NCBI GenBank assembly: GCA_020631735.1
Contig: CM036231.1
Location: forward strand, 2,879,831-2,943,830
Direction of reading: 5' to 3'
Source of the DNA: Saccharum officinarum
Taxonomy: Eukaryota; Streptophyta; Magnoliopsida; Poales; Poaceae
Length of the DNA stretch: 64,000 nt
Positions 44,121 to 57,889 of the stretch are shown in pieces; within the stretch, counting starts at the first letter, position 1, and every line of letters begins with the position of its first letter. The translations under genes were made by a program, and so were the position numbers. A model generated the notes under the pieces. It ran no database searches. It was not told the origin of the DNA and saw only the letters and a program-made list of their open reading frames with translations.

Positions 44121-47100
44121 ATGGATGATACTGGAACTTCTCAGGCTAGGGACAATGCTCCAAATCCCCCACCATTTCCACCTACTCTAGCAGAAGCTAT
44201 TGCAGCACTGGTCAATGCCACTACTCTGTTGGCCCAGAATCAGAACGGAAATCAGGGTTGTCGGGGCCGAAACAATGGAGGAGAAACCACTTATGTGGAT
44301 TTCACCGATACCCATCCACCGGTGTTTTCAAAGGACGATGAGCCGCTAGAGGCAGATGACTAGCTCCAAACAATGGAGCAAAAGTTTGAACTTATCCAGT
44401 GCACGGAATACCAGAAACTCATGTTTGCAGCACAGTAGCTCAGGGGTGCTGCAGGGGCGTGGTGGGTGAATCTGGTCGCCGCATAGCCCACTGACCATCG
44501 TATCACTTGGCAAGAGTTTTATGATGTTTTCAGAGCACACTACATTCCAGATGGTGTCATGGCTATGAAGTTAGAAGAGTTTCTCTCTTTAAAACAGGGA
44601 AACCACATAGTTCTTCAGTATATTGGCAAATTCAATCATCTGTCACAGTATGTAGCCGAGTATGTGAACACTGATGCAAAGAAGAAGAGTTGTTTCATGA
44701 GGGGTTTGAATACCAAGATTCAGGCAGCATTGGTCACATGCTACAATGCCACATATCATGAAGTAGTCAATGTCGCTATTGCTTCAGAAGAGAAGTCCCG
44801 CATTCACAAAGAGTCAAAGAAAAAGAAGCAGGTGTTGTCCAGCTCATCAGGTGGCATTAAGAAGCGCCAAAGGTTTATCTACCACCCTCAGAATCATTTC
44901 TGCCCTCCTTGTCGTCCACCGCAATACCAAGCTCGGCCGCAGACGTTTATCCATCCTGCCACAACCCAGTAATATCCACAACAGCTGAATGCCCCTGGTA
45001 TTTAAAATTAGAGCCTAATAACCCATAACTTTCCCTGCTATAACTGTGGAAAGCCAGGCCACTTCTCAAAGGACTGCCCATATCCAAGGCAGTACAACCC
45101 CAATTATCCAAGAGCTCCTGTACCACAACAACAGCAGCCTCAGAGTAAGACTAATAATCTGAATGTCCAGAAGGGTAAGGGTAAAAAGAAGAAGACGGGA
45201 CGTGTATTCTACACCCAAGCAAGTGCAATTCTAGAGGGAGAACCTGTTATGATGGGTATGTTCCCTGTTGCTAATCATCCAGCAGTACTATTATTTGATT
45301 CTAGTGCATCGCATACATTCATAAATCGCACCTTTGTTACAAAGCATGACATTCTAATTATGGGAACATAAGAGGATTTCTTTATTTAGTCGCCCGGGGG
45401 ACGACTGTGTACTAAGGAGATGGTACGCGAAGTACCTATAGAGTTGGGTGGGCATATATTTCCTACCTCAATGATAATATTACAAAAACAGGATATAGAT
45501 GTAATCCTGGGTATGAATTGGATGTACCAACGAGGAGCTATTATAGATGCACTGCACAGAACTATAAGGTTGAACTTGCCAGATAATAAATCTCATCTTC
45601 TTATTCAACTTCCTATTCCAAAGAGAACCGTTGAGAGGATATGTGCAACTTCGGTGAAAGAAATTTGTGATATACCGGTAGTCTATGAATTTTTAGATGT
45701 GTTTCCAGATGATCTACCTGGTTTGCCACCGGACAGAGAAGTAGAATTTGTAATTGAGTTAAAACCTGGTACTGCCCCAATATCTAGGAGAGCTTATAGA
45801 ATGCCACCAAATGAATTGGCCGAACTCAAGGTTCAATTGCAAGAGTTGCTTGAAAAAGGTTTCATCAAACCCAGTTCATCACCGTGGGGATGCCCGGCTC
45901 TTTTTGTCAAGAAGAAGGATCATACTTTAAGGATGTGTGTTGACTATTGTCTGTTGAATGAAGTAACCATTAAGAACAAGTACCCGTTGCCTCACATTGA
46001 TATACTTTTTGATCAACTTGCGGGGGCAAAGGTATTTTCAAAGATCGATCTTCGATCGGGGTACCATCAAATCAAGATTCGCCCAGAAGATATTCCAAAG
46101 ACTGCATTCACTACTAGATATGGATTGTATGAGTATCTAGTTATGTCTTTTGGCCTCACTAATGCACCGGCATATTTCATGTATTTGATGAACTCAGTTT
46201 TCATACCGGAGCTTGACAAGTTTGTGGTTGTCTTTATTGATGATATTCTGGTATACACCAAAAGTGAAGAAGAGCATGCTGAGCACCTTAGAGTTGTTTT
46301 GACTCGTCTGAGAGATCGTCAACTATATGCCAAATTTAGTAAATGTGAGTTTTGGTTAAAGAAAGTATAATTCTTAGGACATGTGTTGTCAGCCGAGGGA
46401 GTAGCAGTTGATCCTGGTAAGGTGAAAGATATCTTGAATTGGAAACCACCAATCTCAGTTCATGAAGTCCGAAGTTTTCTGGGAATGGCGGGTTATTACC
46501 ATCGATTCATACCTGACTTTTCAAAGGTAGCCAAGCCAATCACGGAGTTGTTGAAAAATCAAAATCAAATTCATCTGGTCTCCAGAATGTGAGAATGCTT
46601 TTAGAATTCTAAAGAAGTCACTGACAACTGCTCTAGTTTTAGCACAGCCAGATATAGAAAAGCCATTTGATGTATATTGTGATGCCTCTGGTATTGGCCT
46701 TGGTTGTGTATTAATGCAAGAAGGCAGAGTCATTGCTTATGCCTCGAGACAGTTGAAGCGTCACGAAGAGCATTATCCAACTCATGATCTTGAACTAGCA
46801 GCTGTGGTTCATGCATTGAAAATCTGGCGTCATTACTTGTTGGGTAATACTTGCCATATTTATACAGATCACAAAAGCTTGAAGTATATCTTTACTCAGT
46901 AAGAACTGAATATGAGGCAAAGAAGGTGGCTTGAGTTAATAAAGGATTATGATCTAGAAGTGCACTATCATCCTGGAAAAGCAAATGTTGTTGCTGATGC
47001 ACTTAGTAGAAAGAATCATTGCAATTGTATGACTGTGAAGCCAATGGATTATAGTTTATGTTACGACTTGAAAAAGTTGAATATTGGAATAGTCCAGCAA

Positions 47101-48567
47101 CGTCAGTTAACCAATGTCACTGTGGAATCAACAATCAAAGATCAGACTATATCTGCTCAGAGAAAGAATTCTGGTATAGCCCACATCAAAGAAAAAGTTA
47201 GAACAGGTCAACAGACAGATTTCAGTATTGATGATACTGATGTGTTGTGGTTCAAGAACCGGTTAGTGGTACTAAAAGTTCTAGAGTTACGACAGCTCAT
47301 TCTTGATGAAGCACATAATACAAGGTTTTCTATTCATCCAGGGAGTAATAAGATGTATCAGGATTTGAAACAGAGATTCTGGGGGACTAAAATGAAAATT
47401 CAGATTGCTAAGTATGTTGCTAGATGTGACACTTGTCGTAGAGTGAAGGTTGAACACTTAAAGTCGGCAGGAATATTACAACCCTTGCCCATTCCATCTT
47501 GGAAGTGCGAAGATATCAGTATGGATTTCATTACTGGTTTACCCAAGACCTCAAGAGGCTTTGATTCAATTTAGGTTATTGTGGATCGTTTGACTAAATC
47601 AGATCACTTTGTACCTGTGAAGACTGACTATAGAGCATCTAAATATGCAGAAATATATGTTGCCCAAGTTATGAGTTTGCATGGAATACCCAAAACAATT
47701 GTTACTGACAGAGGTACTCAGTTTGTTTCGCAATTTTGGAAACAATTTCAAAAGTCACTAGGTACTAAACTTCTTTACAGCACAGCTTATCACCCGCAAA
47801 CTGGGGTACAGACTGAAAGAGTAAATCAAATTCTAAAAGATATGTTAAGATCTTATGCTCTCACTTATCAAGATCAATGGGATAAATGTTTATCGTTAGC
47901 AGAATTCTCCTATAATAATAGTTATCAAGAGAGTATCAAAATGGCACCGTTTGAAACATTGTATGGCCGTAGATGCAGAACTCCGTTGAACTGGTCAGAA
48001 CTAGAAGAAAGATGGTTTTATGGAGTTGATCTGGTAAAGAAAATGGAAGAAAAAGTCAAGCAGATTCAAAAGAGTTTAAAAGTTGCTCAATCTCGATAGA
48101 AGAGTTATGCTGACAAAAGGCGTAGACCCTTGATGTTTAAAGTGGGAGATTATGTTTATCTGAAAGTGTCACCCAGGAAAGGAGTTACTCGATTTGGAGT
48201 CAAGGGCAAACTCGCACCACGTTATATTCGACCATTCCAAATCATTGAAAAATGTGGAAAGGTGGCATATAGATTAAAGTTGCCTGAACAACTATCAACC
48301 ATGCACAATGTATTTCATGTATCGTAATTGAAGAAGTGTCTTCAAGTGCCTGATCAAGTTGTTGATGTTGATGGAGTTGAAATTGAGCCTGATTTGACTT
48401 ATTTTGAATATCATGTTCGAGTTTTGGATCAAAAGGATCGTGTTACCCGAAGTAGAATAATCAAATGGTACAAGATACAATGGGATCAACATTCAGAAGA
48501 AGAAGCCACGTGGGAATCGGAAGATTTTCTGTTGGAGAATTTCCCTGAGTTCTTTGCTTCTATCTAG
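44121..48567 (+). pseudogene. Gag-Pol of element 2, multiply broken
   Basis: Same organisation as element 1: Gag with proline-rich start; CCHC knuckle CYNCGKPGHFSKDCP (45036-45077); protease remnant DSSASHTFI; reverse transcriptase (FIDDILVYT, about 46240); RNase H ([11 protein letters not shown]); integrase with HHCC and DDE motifs; and C-terminal chromodomain-like module (VRVLD...IQW...ATWESED). Stops include TAG 44361-44363, 44436-44438 and 44484-44486, TAA 44970-44972, and several near 45003-45390, 46368, 46900, 47572, 48097 and 48325. One base is gained near 46550, shifting the frame. The protease Gly of DSGA is Ser. Most stops match C-to-T changes of CAA, CAG or TGG codons. It cannot make a working polyprotein. 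Confidence 0.9.
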
Positions 48568-48728
48568 GTTGCAATTTCTTCTTTAAATTGTAACCTGTCA
48601 TTTTTCAAATTTTTGTAATGCAAAAAACCCCCTACCTGTTTTATAGACAAGTTCTGAATGTGTTTGTTTGACACGTTTCCTTTTCCATTACTTAACTCAA
48701 GGCTTTAAATCTCGGGACAAGATTTTTT

Positions 48729-48742
48729 AAAGGGGGAAGGGC
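48729..48742 (+). other. Polypurine tract of element 2
   Basis: AAAGGGGGAAGGGC just before the LTR start TGTAACACC. Confidence 0.75.
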
Positions 48743-50240
48743 TGTAACACCTCGGGTGTTATGGTTGCTAATTAACCTGCCATGTCATCATATTGCATCA
48801 CAAAGCATCCATGATTAGGTCAACCCTATTATGCATTAACTAAAATGAGTTTACCTTTCTAGGTTGTATGTGCTTCTCAGTGGTGTGATCCGAACCAAAA
48901 ACCCTAATTTCGAATGCCACCGCAAATACTTAGTCCATGCCCTGCGTAATTTGAGGTGTGTGACTGTGTTACCCACTAGTGTCAAGTGTAGGGTATGAAC
49001 TTAAGTATGACACGTAAAATGAAGCTCCAAGTTTGAGTTTGAATTGGAATCCAAAAACTTGTCGCGAGTTTTCCGATTCGAATTTAAATTCAAATTTGGG
49101 GAAATATTAAAAGATTTTCAAAAGCTAATTGATCAACCAAGAGTGCATTTGGTCAACCATGTTATGCTTGTCTAAATAATGCCCTTGGATGATGGTTTGA
49201 TCATTAAATAATCACCAATTAAGGTAGCAACAAATTTCAATTTAAAAATTCCTCCGAAAACCCGAAAAATCCAAAACCATGTTTTACCCCTTTTGAAATA
49301 ATTCAAAATCTAAGCAAAATTTAGGAAAAAGTTTTAAACCAAGTTTGTAGAACTTTTCAAGGGCTACAACTTTGGTGTTTTGAGTTTTCAAAGTTTTAGT
49401 GTTAAATGTGGAGCAATTTTGAAAAGAAGCAAATTTCAAATTTAACCTCTTTTTATCCCCAATCTCAAATTTCAAAATGGAGGCAGATTTTGAAAATGGT
49501 TTGTTTAGCAAAGTTGTAGGTCTTGGCTAGATGTACAACTTTGGTGTTTGGAGTTTTTGAAGTTTCAATATAAAATCCAAAGTAATTTCTAAATTTCCAA
49601 ATTTCTAAAAAGTGTCCCCTTTTGAATTTAAACTCAAATTTCAAAATCTAGTTCGAATTTGAAAAAGTGTTCAATATAAAACTTGTAGAGCTTGAAATTC
49701 TAAAGATTTCATATGTTGGGAATTTTTCAAGTTGTTACATGAATTTGGGAGTAATTTGTGAAAAATAGTTTGAGTTTATAAAAGTTGGGGGGAGCTATAG
49801 TAGACGACCAATGACCGTCGGGCACCGCACGGCATGGGCGCCGGCGAGCCGCCGGGCTGCGTCCAGGACCTTCTCGTGCGCGCCCAGGAACGCCAGCGTG
49901 ATGACATGCGCCTTCTAGTGACCTTCACCGTGGCCGTGCCTATAAATACGTCGAGCTCACCGTGAACCGTTTTTCCTTCTCTGTTTTTGTCACCGCCGCC
50001 GCTAGCTCCGCCGCTTGCCGCTGCCGCCATTAAGCCGCCACCGACCACGCAAATCACACCAGCAAGCTCGACTTGCTCTCGCGCGTCTGTTGGTCCACCT
50101 GAGCTAGCCGTTTCCTTGCCTGAACCGCCGCACCACCATCTCCCGTGCTCAACTCCGGCGACCGAGCTGCCCTCACGTGGCCAGCTCTCTCCACCGCCGC
50201 TCCGAGCTTCCCGTGTGCTTCGCTGCAACCGCTGTGAGCT
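48743..50240 (+). repeat. 3' LTR of element 2, truncated
   Basis: Matches 38893-40391 with scattered substitutions, then stops abruptly at GCTGTGAGCT. The remaining 2.6 kb of LTR is missing. The sequence changes there to the leader of an antisense element. Confidence 0.9.
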
Positions 50241-50979
50241 TCATGTTCAAAAGGGGATAACCACTTTATAAGGAGAGGAATGCATGACATGAATGAAATG
50301 CACAAGCAATATGATGTATGTACGTTTCTTATGTTCTCACAAACTTATGAAATAAACAATATCTAGCGATGAATTCGGTGGCATACAGGCGATCTCTCAT
50401 ATACGTAACTAATACGTTTTATACGAGAAACGTTGTTATGTACCTGTAGAAGATTCATTTCAGCCCAATTCTCCATGAATGCATGAAAGCAGTAAATCTA
50501 CCTACACGCTCTACACGAATCCCTAGATACGCGTACAACGGTAGTAACTACCCAAAACATCGTCCTATTGACGGCATCGCCTCAACGGACGGAACAACCA
50601 CACATGCGACACTTTTGTAAAAACATGCGTAGAACATGTAATTACTTCAGTATCATATAAGCACTCTCCCTAGATCGGCGGTGTATCCGATCATGCTCTC
50701 ACATCTCACACTTACCGAGGCGTAGATGCAATTGATCCATACATTACCACTCAATTAAGTGGCACTCATACAATAGCACGCCGTATGAGCAATGAAAGAG
50801 AAATATGGTGCAAGAACCCCCAAGTCAGTACTTAAATAAGCCACCTAGAGTTCTTAACTGGGCATAAAGGATATGACCACTGGCACACTTTTAATTTGGA
50901 AATCACGCTTTTCAAACATAATTTTGTTTTAAATACACTTATGAACAGTAAACACACTAAACCATGCTCCGATGCCAGC
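50241..50979 (-). other. Leader of antisense Gypsy element 3, truncated
   Basis: The reverse complement is clearly homologous to the element 1 leader (for example GTAATGTATGGATCAATTGC) and keeps the AG|GTAC site. Just inside the LTR, TGGCATCGGAGCATGG (complement of 50963-50978) is a variant primer-binding site. The leader ends at the junction with element 2, just short of where ORF0 would start. Confidence 0.8.
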
Positions 50980-53900
50980 TGTAACAGAACCGACCAATTA
51001 TACGAGATTAATTAAGAAAATCATCCACCGAGCAGACGATTTAACAAACTTAAGCTCGTATAACCCGGTAGTCCGTGAAATCATGACGGATTTCAAACCA
51101 ACTTACATACTAGCCAAGATCGTAATAAGTTCAGCGGTCACCATCACAAGTTACATAAAAGTTCGCGTCACAAATACATCGAAGTTTAAACATAGTTATT
51201 ACAAACCAAGTTCAATTAAAGGTAGCGGAAGCATTTAGTTCAAACCACACACTCACACAGAGTTCAAAATAAAGTGCTAGCTCAGGATCATCTTCCAACA
51301 AAAGCATCAGACGAGATATAGTGATTAACCATTGCCCATGGTCCTAAGCTTCTCCCATCGCAGGATAAAGGCAGTTGATACAGTAGCCGTAATGCATCTG
51401 CCCATCTGCAACAAGTGGGAACAAAGCCCTGAGTACGAGAAGGTACTCAGCTAGACTTACCTGACAGAACCAAAAATAAAAGACACCAAGGATCATGACA
51501 GGCTTTATGGTAGGGTAGCTAACTCATTTGCAAAAGGCATTTTTAGTATTTAAAGAATCTTTTCCAGAAGCTTTGCATCAAGTTAAATCTTTATTAACCT
51601 GTCAACTACATTTGCACCTATACTAGAGTAACATGTAATTAAACAGGTAAGGATAACCAATTATCATTAATGACTTCTATCATGTCATATTCCATATAAC
51701 TGTCCAAGTGTTCCATCAGAATTACTATGATGAAGTAACTCAAGTCAAGTGTTCACTATCCAGTGAACGATGGCGATTCGAATCGATTATTAACCGGCTG
51801 GTAATTTATTCCTCACACAAACCTCACTCACCCGCTAAAGTGAGGTATTGGTCACCGAGTCAACCATTCAGGTAAAGTCTTGAGTTTGCCAGGAACCACA
51901 TGTACCCAGGGGCCGCCCGACTGCTCTTTGGCCTTATCATCGCGCCCCCATGTCCTGCCACTACTGCTCCGGTACAGTGCGTTGCGGGCAATCCACTCGG
52001 CCCGAATAATCTCCCAGCTTCGCGGTCAAAAGGTACATTATTGGGCCAGCTAAATGTAAGGCATGCGTTCAACATGACTCGAGGCCCAACAACGGTCGGT
52101 CCTTAATCGACACAGACGGAAAACACTACAGTCCGAAACCCTGCAAGTCTCCGTCCGGTCTCAATTTCACATTAACACTTAGTTATTTTACGATGACATA
52201 CTTACTCAAGTAGATCTAGGTAACCACCTATAGCTCGCAGGCGACAGGAAATCATCCGACTTCTACCGGTCTAAGCAAGCTAAGCATTTCTGGACTGCGA
52301 ATACCAAGGTAACAAGGATATGGTAGAACAGGGTAAACAAGGTATAATGCAGCAACGGTTGCAAATAACTCCTAAACGTAATGCATCCCCAACCGGGGGA
52401 GAAAATGCTCCGGGGCTTGTCTCTCTCGAAAGAGCTCGGATGGTGGTCGGGACACTCTGGAAGATCCTCACTGACCTCCTCGTCGGCTTCAGGCACCTCC
52501 TGCTCTTGCACCTCGGGCTGCTCTTTTGGCTCCTCAGGAACTGCTACCGGAGTTACTTCTTACGATCCTGTATGATGCAAACGTATAAGTGCTCATGCCT
52601 AGGTGCATTGCAGAGATGACATGTAATGATCATGATGAATGAAATATAGATGAATAGGTTTTACTTTATTGCATAAAGTAGGAATACAACTCTTAGTCAA
52701 CATCATCCAAGAACATGTACTTGTATACTACGACAAATATTCTCTACCATGTCAGGTTACCACATAAATCTAAGATACTTCAAAGATACACCAAAGTAAA
52801 TCTTATTAATTAGTCATGCATTAACAAGGTTAATTAAACCCTAATTGCAACTAGGTTTGAACAACAACACCTATTTTGGTAGCACAGAAAAATATGAGAA
52901 AATTATAGTAGCCTACAATCATCTAATCTAGCATGCCACAAAAATTTTATTGCATTTGGATTACTAAAACTGCCTACACAAAAATAACAAGCTAGGGCCT
53001 AAAAATAAGCATAAAAATACTTTATACTATGAAAAGTATCAAACAATAGATTTAGTATTTTTCCTACATTCTACACAATAAACAATCACTATAGAAAATT
53101 TATTATATGCATGTTTTATTCATATTTTTCTCTCTAGCAAAAATAACAATTATTAACAATATTGAACACTTGTACTACACATAAAAAATTTTCTACAGAA
53201 CATGCATGGCACATATTTTTCCTAGAAAGTACATCACAAAAGAAAGTTATTACAAGTGGAACCATATTTTTCTGAGCTTTCTATGCTTTATTACATATTT
53301 ATCAAGAAAACAACAATTTCAGTGATTAAATAAAAACCCTACAGAAAAGTATTTCAAACTTGACATGCAACATTTTTAGATCATAGATCTACTAATGAAA
53401 AACACTACAAAATTTGTTTCACAATTTTTGGATTATTTTTTAGTACACAATATGTTTCTAGAGCATTTTGTTTTCCAAAACATAATAGAAAATTGAAACT
53501 CATTTATCTTTTCGGTTAACGGGCCAGCCCAACGGGAGCCACCAGCCCAAGGCCGTTTTCGGCCCGAGCAACTGAGCAGGGAGAGGGGCAAGGTGGCCCG
53601 GCTCAGGGCCTTGGCCCAAGGCCAACTTGGGCCAGCGAACAGAGAGGGGGGGCAAGAGCGGGGCGTGGCCACGGGGTGCCGGCGTTCACGGTGGCATGGC
53701 CGCGCGGTGGCGGTGGTCTGGTGGCGTTGCCGACTACGACGGGGCACGGTGAAGTGAGCACCGTGTTCATAAGAGGAAGGCGGGCGCGAAAGGGTGGAAG
53801 TTGGGGAAGATGGGATGGCGGACGGGCCTCGACCACAGCGTAGGCCGAGCGGCGGCCATGGCGCCCGCGGCGGACGGACGACCGAAATCGGCCTCACCTT

Positions 53901-54807
53901 TGCTCGAGCGGCGGAAATGGCGCGAGCATCAGATGGAGGGAGGCGAGGCGGGGCTGAGGCCGGGAGGAATCGACCGGAGATGCGCTCGTGGGGGCATGCG
54001 GTGGTGGCGGAGCGACGACGGCGAGCGGTGGCGTGAGCGTCCGCCACGGCTCCGCGGCTACTGCTGGTGAGAGGGGAGGAAATGGAGACCGAAGGTGAGG
54101 TAGGTGAAGTGAAGCTAGTGCTGTGGCTGCTTAAGGCGCGGACGAGGAGGTGGGACCCATCGAGGCGCCACCCGTACACCGGCGACGTCTAGCGGCGTCC
54201 ACGCGGCGAGCGCGGCCTGACGCAGTCGTGCGCTGGCGCGGGGCGCGCTTGGACGCTGACGCGGACCGGGCCGGCCTGCCGAGCTGGGCCAGAGCGGAGG
54301 CGGCGGCCCGTTAAGGCCGGAGAATTCGTTTTCTTTTTATAAATAAATTCTAGATTTTCTAAATTGATTCAAATTCAAATTTTAAAGATGAAAAAGACAT
54401 TTTCACAAGTTGACCCCAAAACAAAAGTTGTTCAAAATTTAATTCTCTACAACTTTCATTTAGGGCACTTTTCAAAATTCTAAATAGATTTTGAATTAGT
54501 GATTTAAAGTCCAATTTTTAAATAAAACTCAATTTTCTAGAATATTTTTAAAAGCAAAATTTGGGGAGATTTTGAATACAAAAGTTGCTCAAAAAATCAT
54601 GCTAATTAATTCTAAGTCATTTAAAGTTATAGCCAAACAAGTTTTACCACTCTTAGCTAGCAATTGCAATAATTTAGGGTTCAAACATATGTTTCTCACA
54701 ATTTAATTAATTTCAACTTATATTGCAATGTGATGATGAACATGCATGAAATGCTAATGATCATGCTTTAGGATGTGAATGCATGCTTAACACCCAGAGG
54801 TGTTACA
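50980..54807 (-). repeat. 5' LTR of antisense Gypsy element 3 (3828 bp)
   Basis: On the - strand it starts TGTAACACCTCTGGGTG at 54807 and ends TGTTACA at 50980. The end is homologous to that of element 1 (TAATTGGTCGGTTCTGTTACA pattern). It has the same architecture, with a GC-rich island at about 53520-54310. It is inserted in the antisense-ORF region of the Tat element to its right. Confidence 0.88.
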
Positions 54808-57800
54808 TGTTGAAGCCTCCATTGTCGACCTCATTACTACAGAGGAAGCAGAGGATATGGCTGGCTCGAGCAGGACATGGGATTTTGGGCCTTCTCTCAT
54901 GACGAAGGATATTATTGAAGATCTACAAAAGTTGGGCATTTTTGGTGAAGCTAAACTAAAACCACCATAGGAGGAAACTATTCCCAAACCGTAGGCTGCT
55001 GATGTCGTGGTGTTCAAGGATTTTTTTCCTTTGCAGCCTTCGCTTCCCTGTCGTCTGTTTCCTTTGCCATGTATTGGAAGCGGTTGAGGTACAACTGCAT
55101 CAACTCATCCCCAACGGTATTGTTACTTTGAGCAAGTTCTGTTGGGCATGTTTGTCTTATGGAGCAGAGCCCAACGTTGGTACCTTTTGCGAGTATTATG
55201 AACTCTAGCATTAGCCTAAACAGGTTGGCGAAGGCCATTTGGTAGCCTAGTATGGAAGCTGTGCTTTCATGCCACAAAGGAATCAGAAGGGCGAGAAGTT
55301 GGAGATTTCTTTCGCTCAAAAGAACAAGTAGTCGAAGGATTGGATGCGATACTAGTTCTATGTGAGGACTAGCGGCTTGACATCTATTGGCCTAGATGAA
55401 AAGAAGAACACTCGCTATCCGTTGGCTTCGGTGATGACTCTGATGAAGCCTTTGACTCAAGGGACTTTAGGTCCGGAGGCTGCTGAGGGGCGCAAAGCCT
55501 GAGACAAGGCTTTTGCTTTGGCCTACCGATACTCCAAAGGTTAGGATCTGGTGGAGGAGATGGTGGCGGCTAACTACTAGCTCCTTGGTAGGAATAGGCC
55601 TGCCCTGACCATTGAGATGGTCAACCTTCCTGTTTTTGGCAAAGGTGTTGGGGTTTCGTTTCCTCGATTCGGTCTATAGCTGAAGGAGGGTAGGGCCGCT
55701 AAAAAGTTTGTGAAGTCCATGGAGGTGGGGGCTCATGATATACTCGGTGAGATGTCCAACTAGGAGTATCTGGTGTGCAGGGCCATCACCGGTACAATGC
55801 CCTATCTCAATCGGGTGTTCGAGGAGCTTGGGATCCATCATGAAGAACATGATGTGCATGCGAAGGTACATAAATCTCTTAAAGATAAGGCGAAGAAGGC
55901 CACCGCCAAGAATGCAACTGCTGCTGCGGAGGTGAAGAAAAGAAAGGGGGCTGGTGCGTCCAAGGTCATCGGCAAGAAACAGAAGACCATGACTACTTCT
56001 ATCACCACATCTGTCCATGCCTCCATCGCTACCTCCGCTGATGATGGTGAGGAGGTTGCGGAAAACATTAGCAGAGGCTCTGGTTCTATGGCTACCAGGA
56101 TGGGCGGTGAGTGTTCTGCCGCCTCTTTAGATCTATGGCTAATGGGATGGGCAACCCTACTGCTGAACCCTCCATTGTGGCACCTATGCCCAGTGTTTTG
56201 GGTGATGACTCTTTTGGCTCAGAGGGCGAAGGTATTGGTGGTGGAGACGCTTCCCCACCGAGAGAAGGGAAGGCTGCTAGCGTGGACCGTTGCCGTCCTA
56301 CGGCTGTTCCTCTTATGGAGGTGTTTGAGGACGAGACAGAGGCATATTCTCCAGCTGCTCCATTCTAGAGCATGGCATTTCAGGCCACAACTCATCACAC
56401 TGAGGATGCTAGTGCCTCAAATGTTGTTCCAAGCCCTTTGCATCTGGGTGAGTTACCCTTTGTCTTTACTTTGCATGGTTGTTTGTCTTTTAAATTTTAT
56501 CGAGGATTTGACCTATTTTGATTGCTTCAGCGAGTTTGACAAAGGCCCTCGGGAACCCTGATGAGAATCCTAATGATCCTTTGGGTGTGGACCTCGCCTA
56601 GATTGGCTTGGGAGCACCTCTGAGGCCTCTGCTTGTGGGCACAACTCCTCGCCCGTCTGGCCCGGGCCTGGCAGACGACAAATGTTGCTTTTGCTTCTTA
56701 TTTTCTGTTTCTGGCCTGTCTTATTTTATTTGAGTTTTGCTGATGCTTGGTTGCTATTTCAAGTGCCTTCGATAGCACAATAAGTGGGTGGGCGGATGTC
56801 CTTAAAGCTATTAACAATGATATAGGAGGTTGCCTTTTCTATTTTTTTGTTTTCTTGCTTTTGGTCTTACATTTCTTACGCTCAATTTGCTATTAGGCCG
56901 CCTCCGCCACCACTTGAAGAATGTTGATTACTTCAAGTTGCTACGGATGAACTTGGAGCAGCAATGCGTGGTACGTTTCATTTTCATTTTTTTCTACCGT
57001 TGCTCTGATGTGCTGTGGCTGACCTTCGTCTTGACAAAGCCATTATCTTTTGAAGGCCATCGAGGAGCATGGCATGCAGGAGGTGGTCGACCGCAACCTG
57101 GCCATCGGGGCCTTGAAGAAAGAGATGGATACTCTTGAGGCCGAGAAGACCCGACTTGCAGGGGAGGTTGGTGGCCTCCGCACTACCCATGCTGAATTGG
57201 AGGAGCTACAGAAGAAGATTGATTTGCTGAATAAGGAGGTGGATGGCGCGAAGGCTGCCGAGCAGTTGGCTACTGAACGTGCCCTAAAGGCTATTGAGAC
57301 AGCCGATAACCTTTGTAGGGAGGTGGATGCCGAGAGGAAGTCCAGTGCTGCCTTGAAGGCGCAAGTGGACATACTGACCAAGCGCCTTGAGGATGCCAAA
57401 GCTACTGGATTGGCCATAGCTGAGCTCTATGTGGGTGCCCTCTAATGATTCGGGGGCTCTACGTCTTCGCTGCCCTCTAAGCCTTCGGCATTCAACATCT
57501 TATCATGGTTGAAGGCCAACTTCGAGAAGCTCCCTGACTTTGTTGGCGGCGCCGTCGACTTTGGAGCCCTGGCCTCTGCCACCAACCTTTCCAAGATGTT
57601 GGCGTAGGATGGATGCTCGCATGTCAAAGGCATGAATGAAAAGGACCTTGAGGGCTTGGGCGAGCTCAGGGTGACTTCCCACGGCATGAGAAGATCCGTT
57701 TGCCACTTCATGAAGTCATTCTAGGTGAAGTTTGGCTGAGCAGAGGTTCGCTCGATGGCGGAGGCACGCCGAGCTGAGGTTGGTTTTTTGAGCTTATTTT

Positions 57801-57889
57801 TTTCACTTAGGTTTTATGTCATTTATTTGTTGTATTTATAACTTTGTATTGTTTTGCAGGAGTTGCAGAGGGCAGAGGTTGCACATTGT
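54808..57889 (+). pseudogene. Antisense ORF of a Tat-type Gypsy (Transposase_28-like), decayed
   Basis: The segment at 55030-55210 reads VEVQLHQLIPNGIVTLSKFC then GAEPNVGTFCEYYEL, the hallmark of the plant 'putative gypsy-type transposon' family (PF04195). Further blocks follow: 55773-56100 (Lys/Ala-rich, KKATAKNATAAAEVKKRKGA) and a coiled coil at 57050-57445 (EKTRLAGEVGGLRTTHAELE). Intron-like gaps with GT...AG ends occur near 56449-56531, 56970-57055 and 57779-57860. The frame has many stops. Its strand is opposite to the integrase at 63373-64000, as expected for the antisense ORF known in grass Tat/Grande-like elements. It continues at 59551 beyond an inserted LTR. Confidence 0.7.

Noticed and set aside
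53433..54179. 248-residue minus-strand ORF
   Set aside because: Same reason: it is the GC-rich island of the element 3 LTR, with open frames on both strands.
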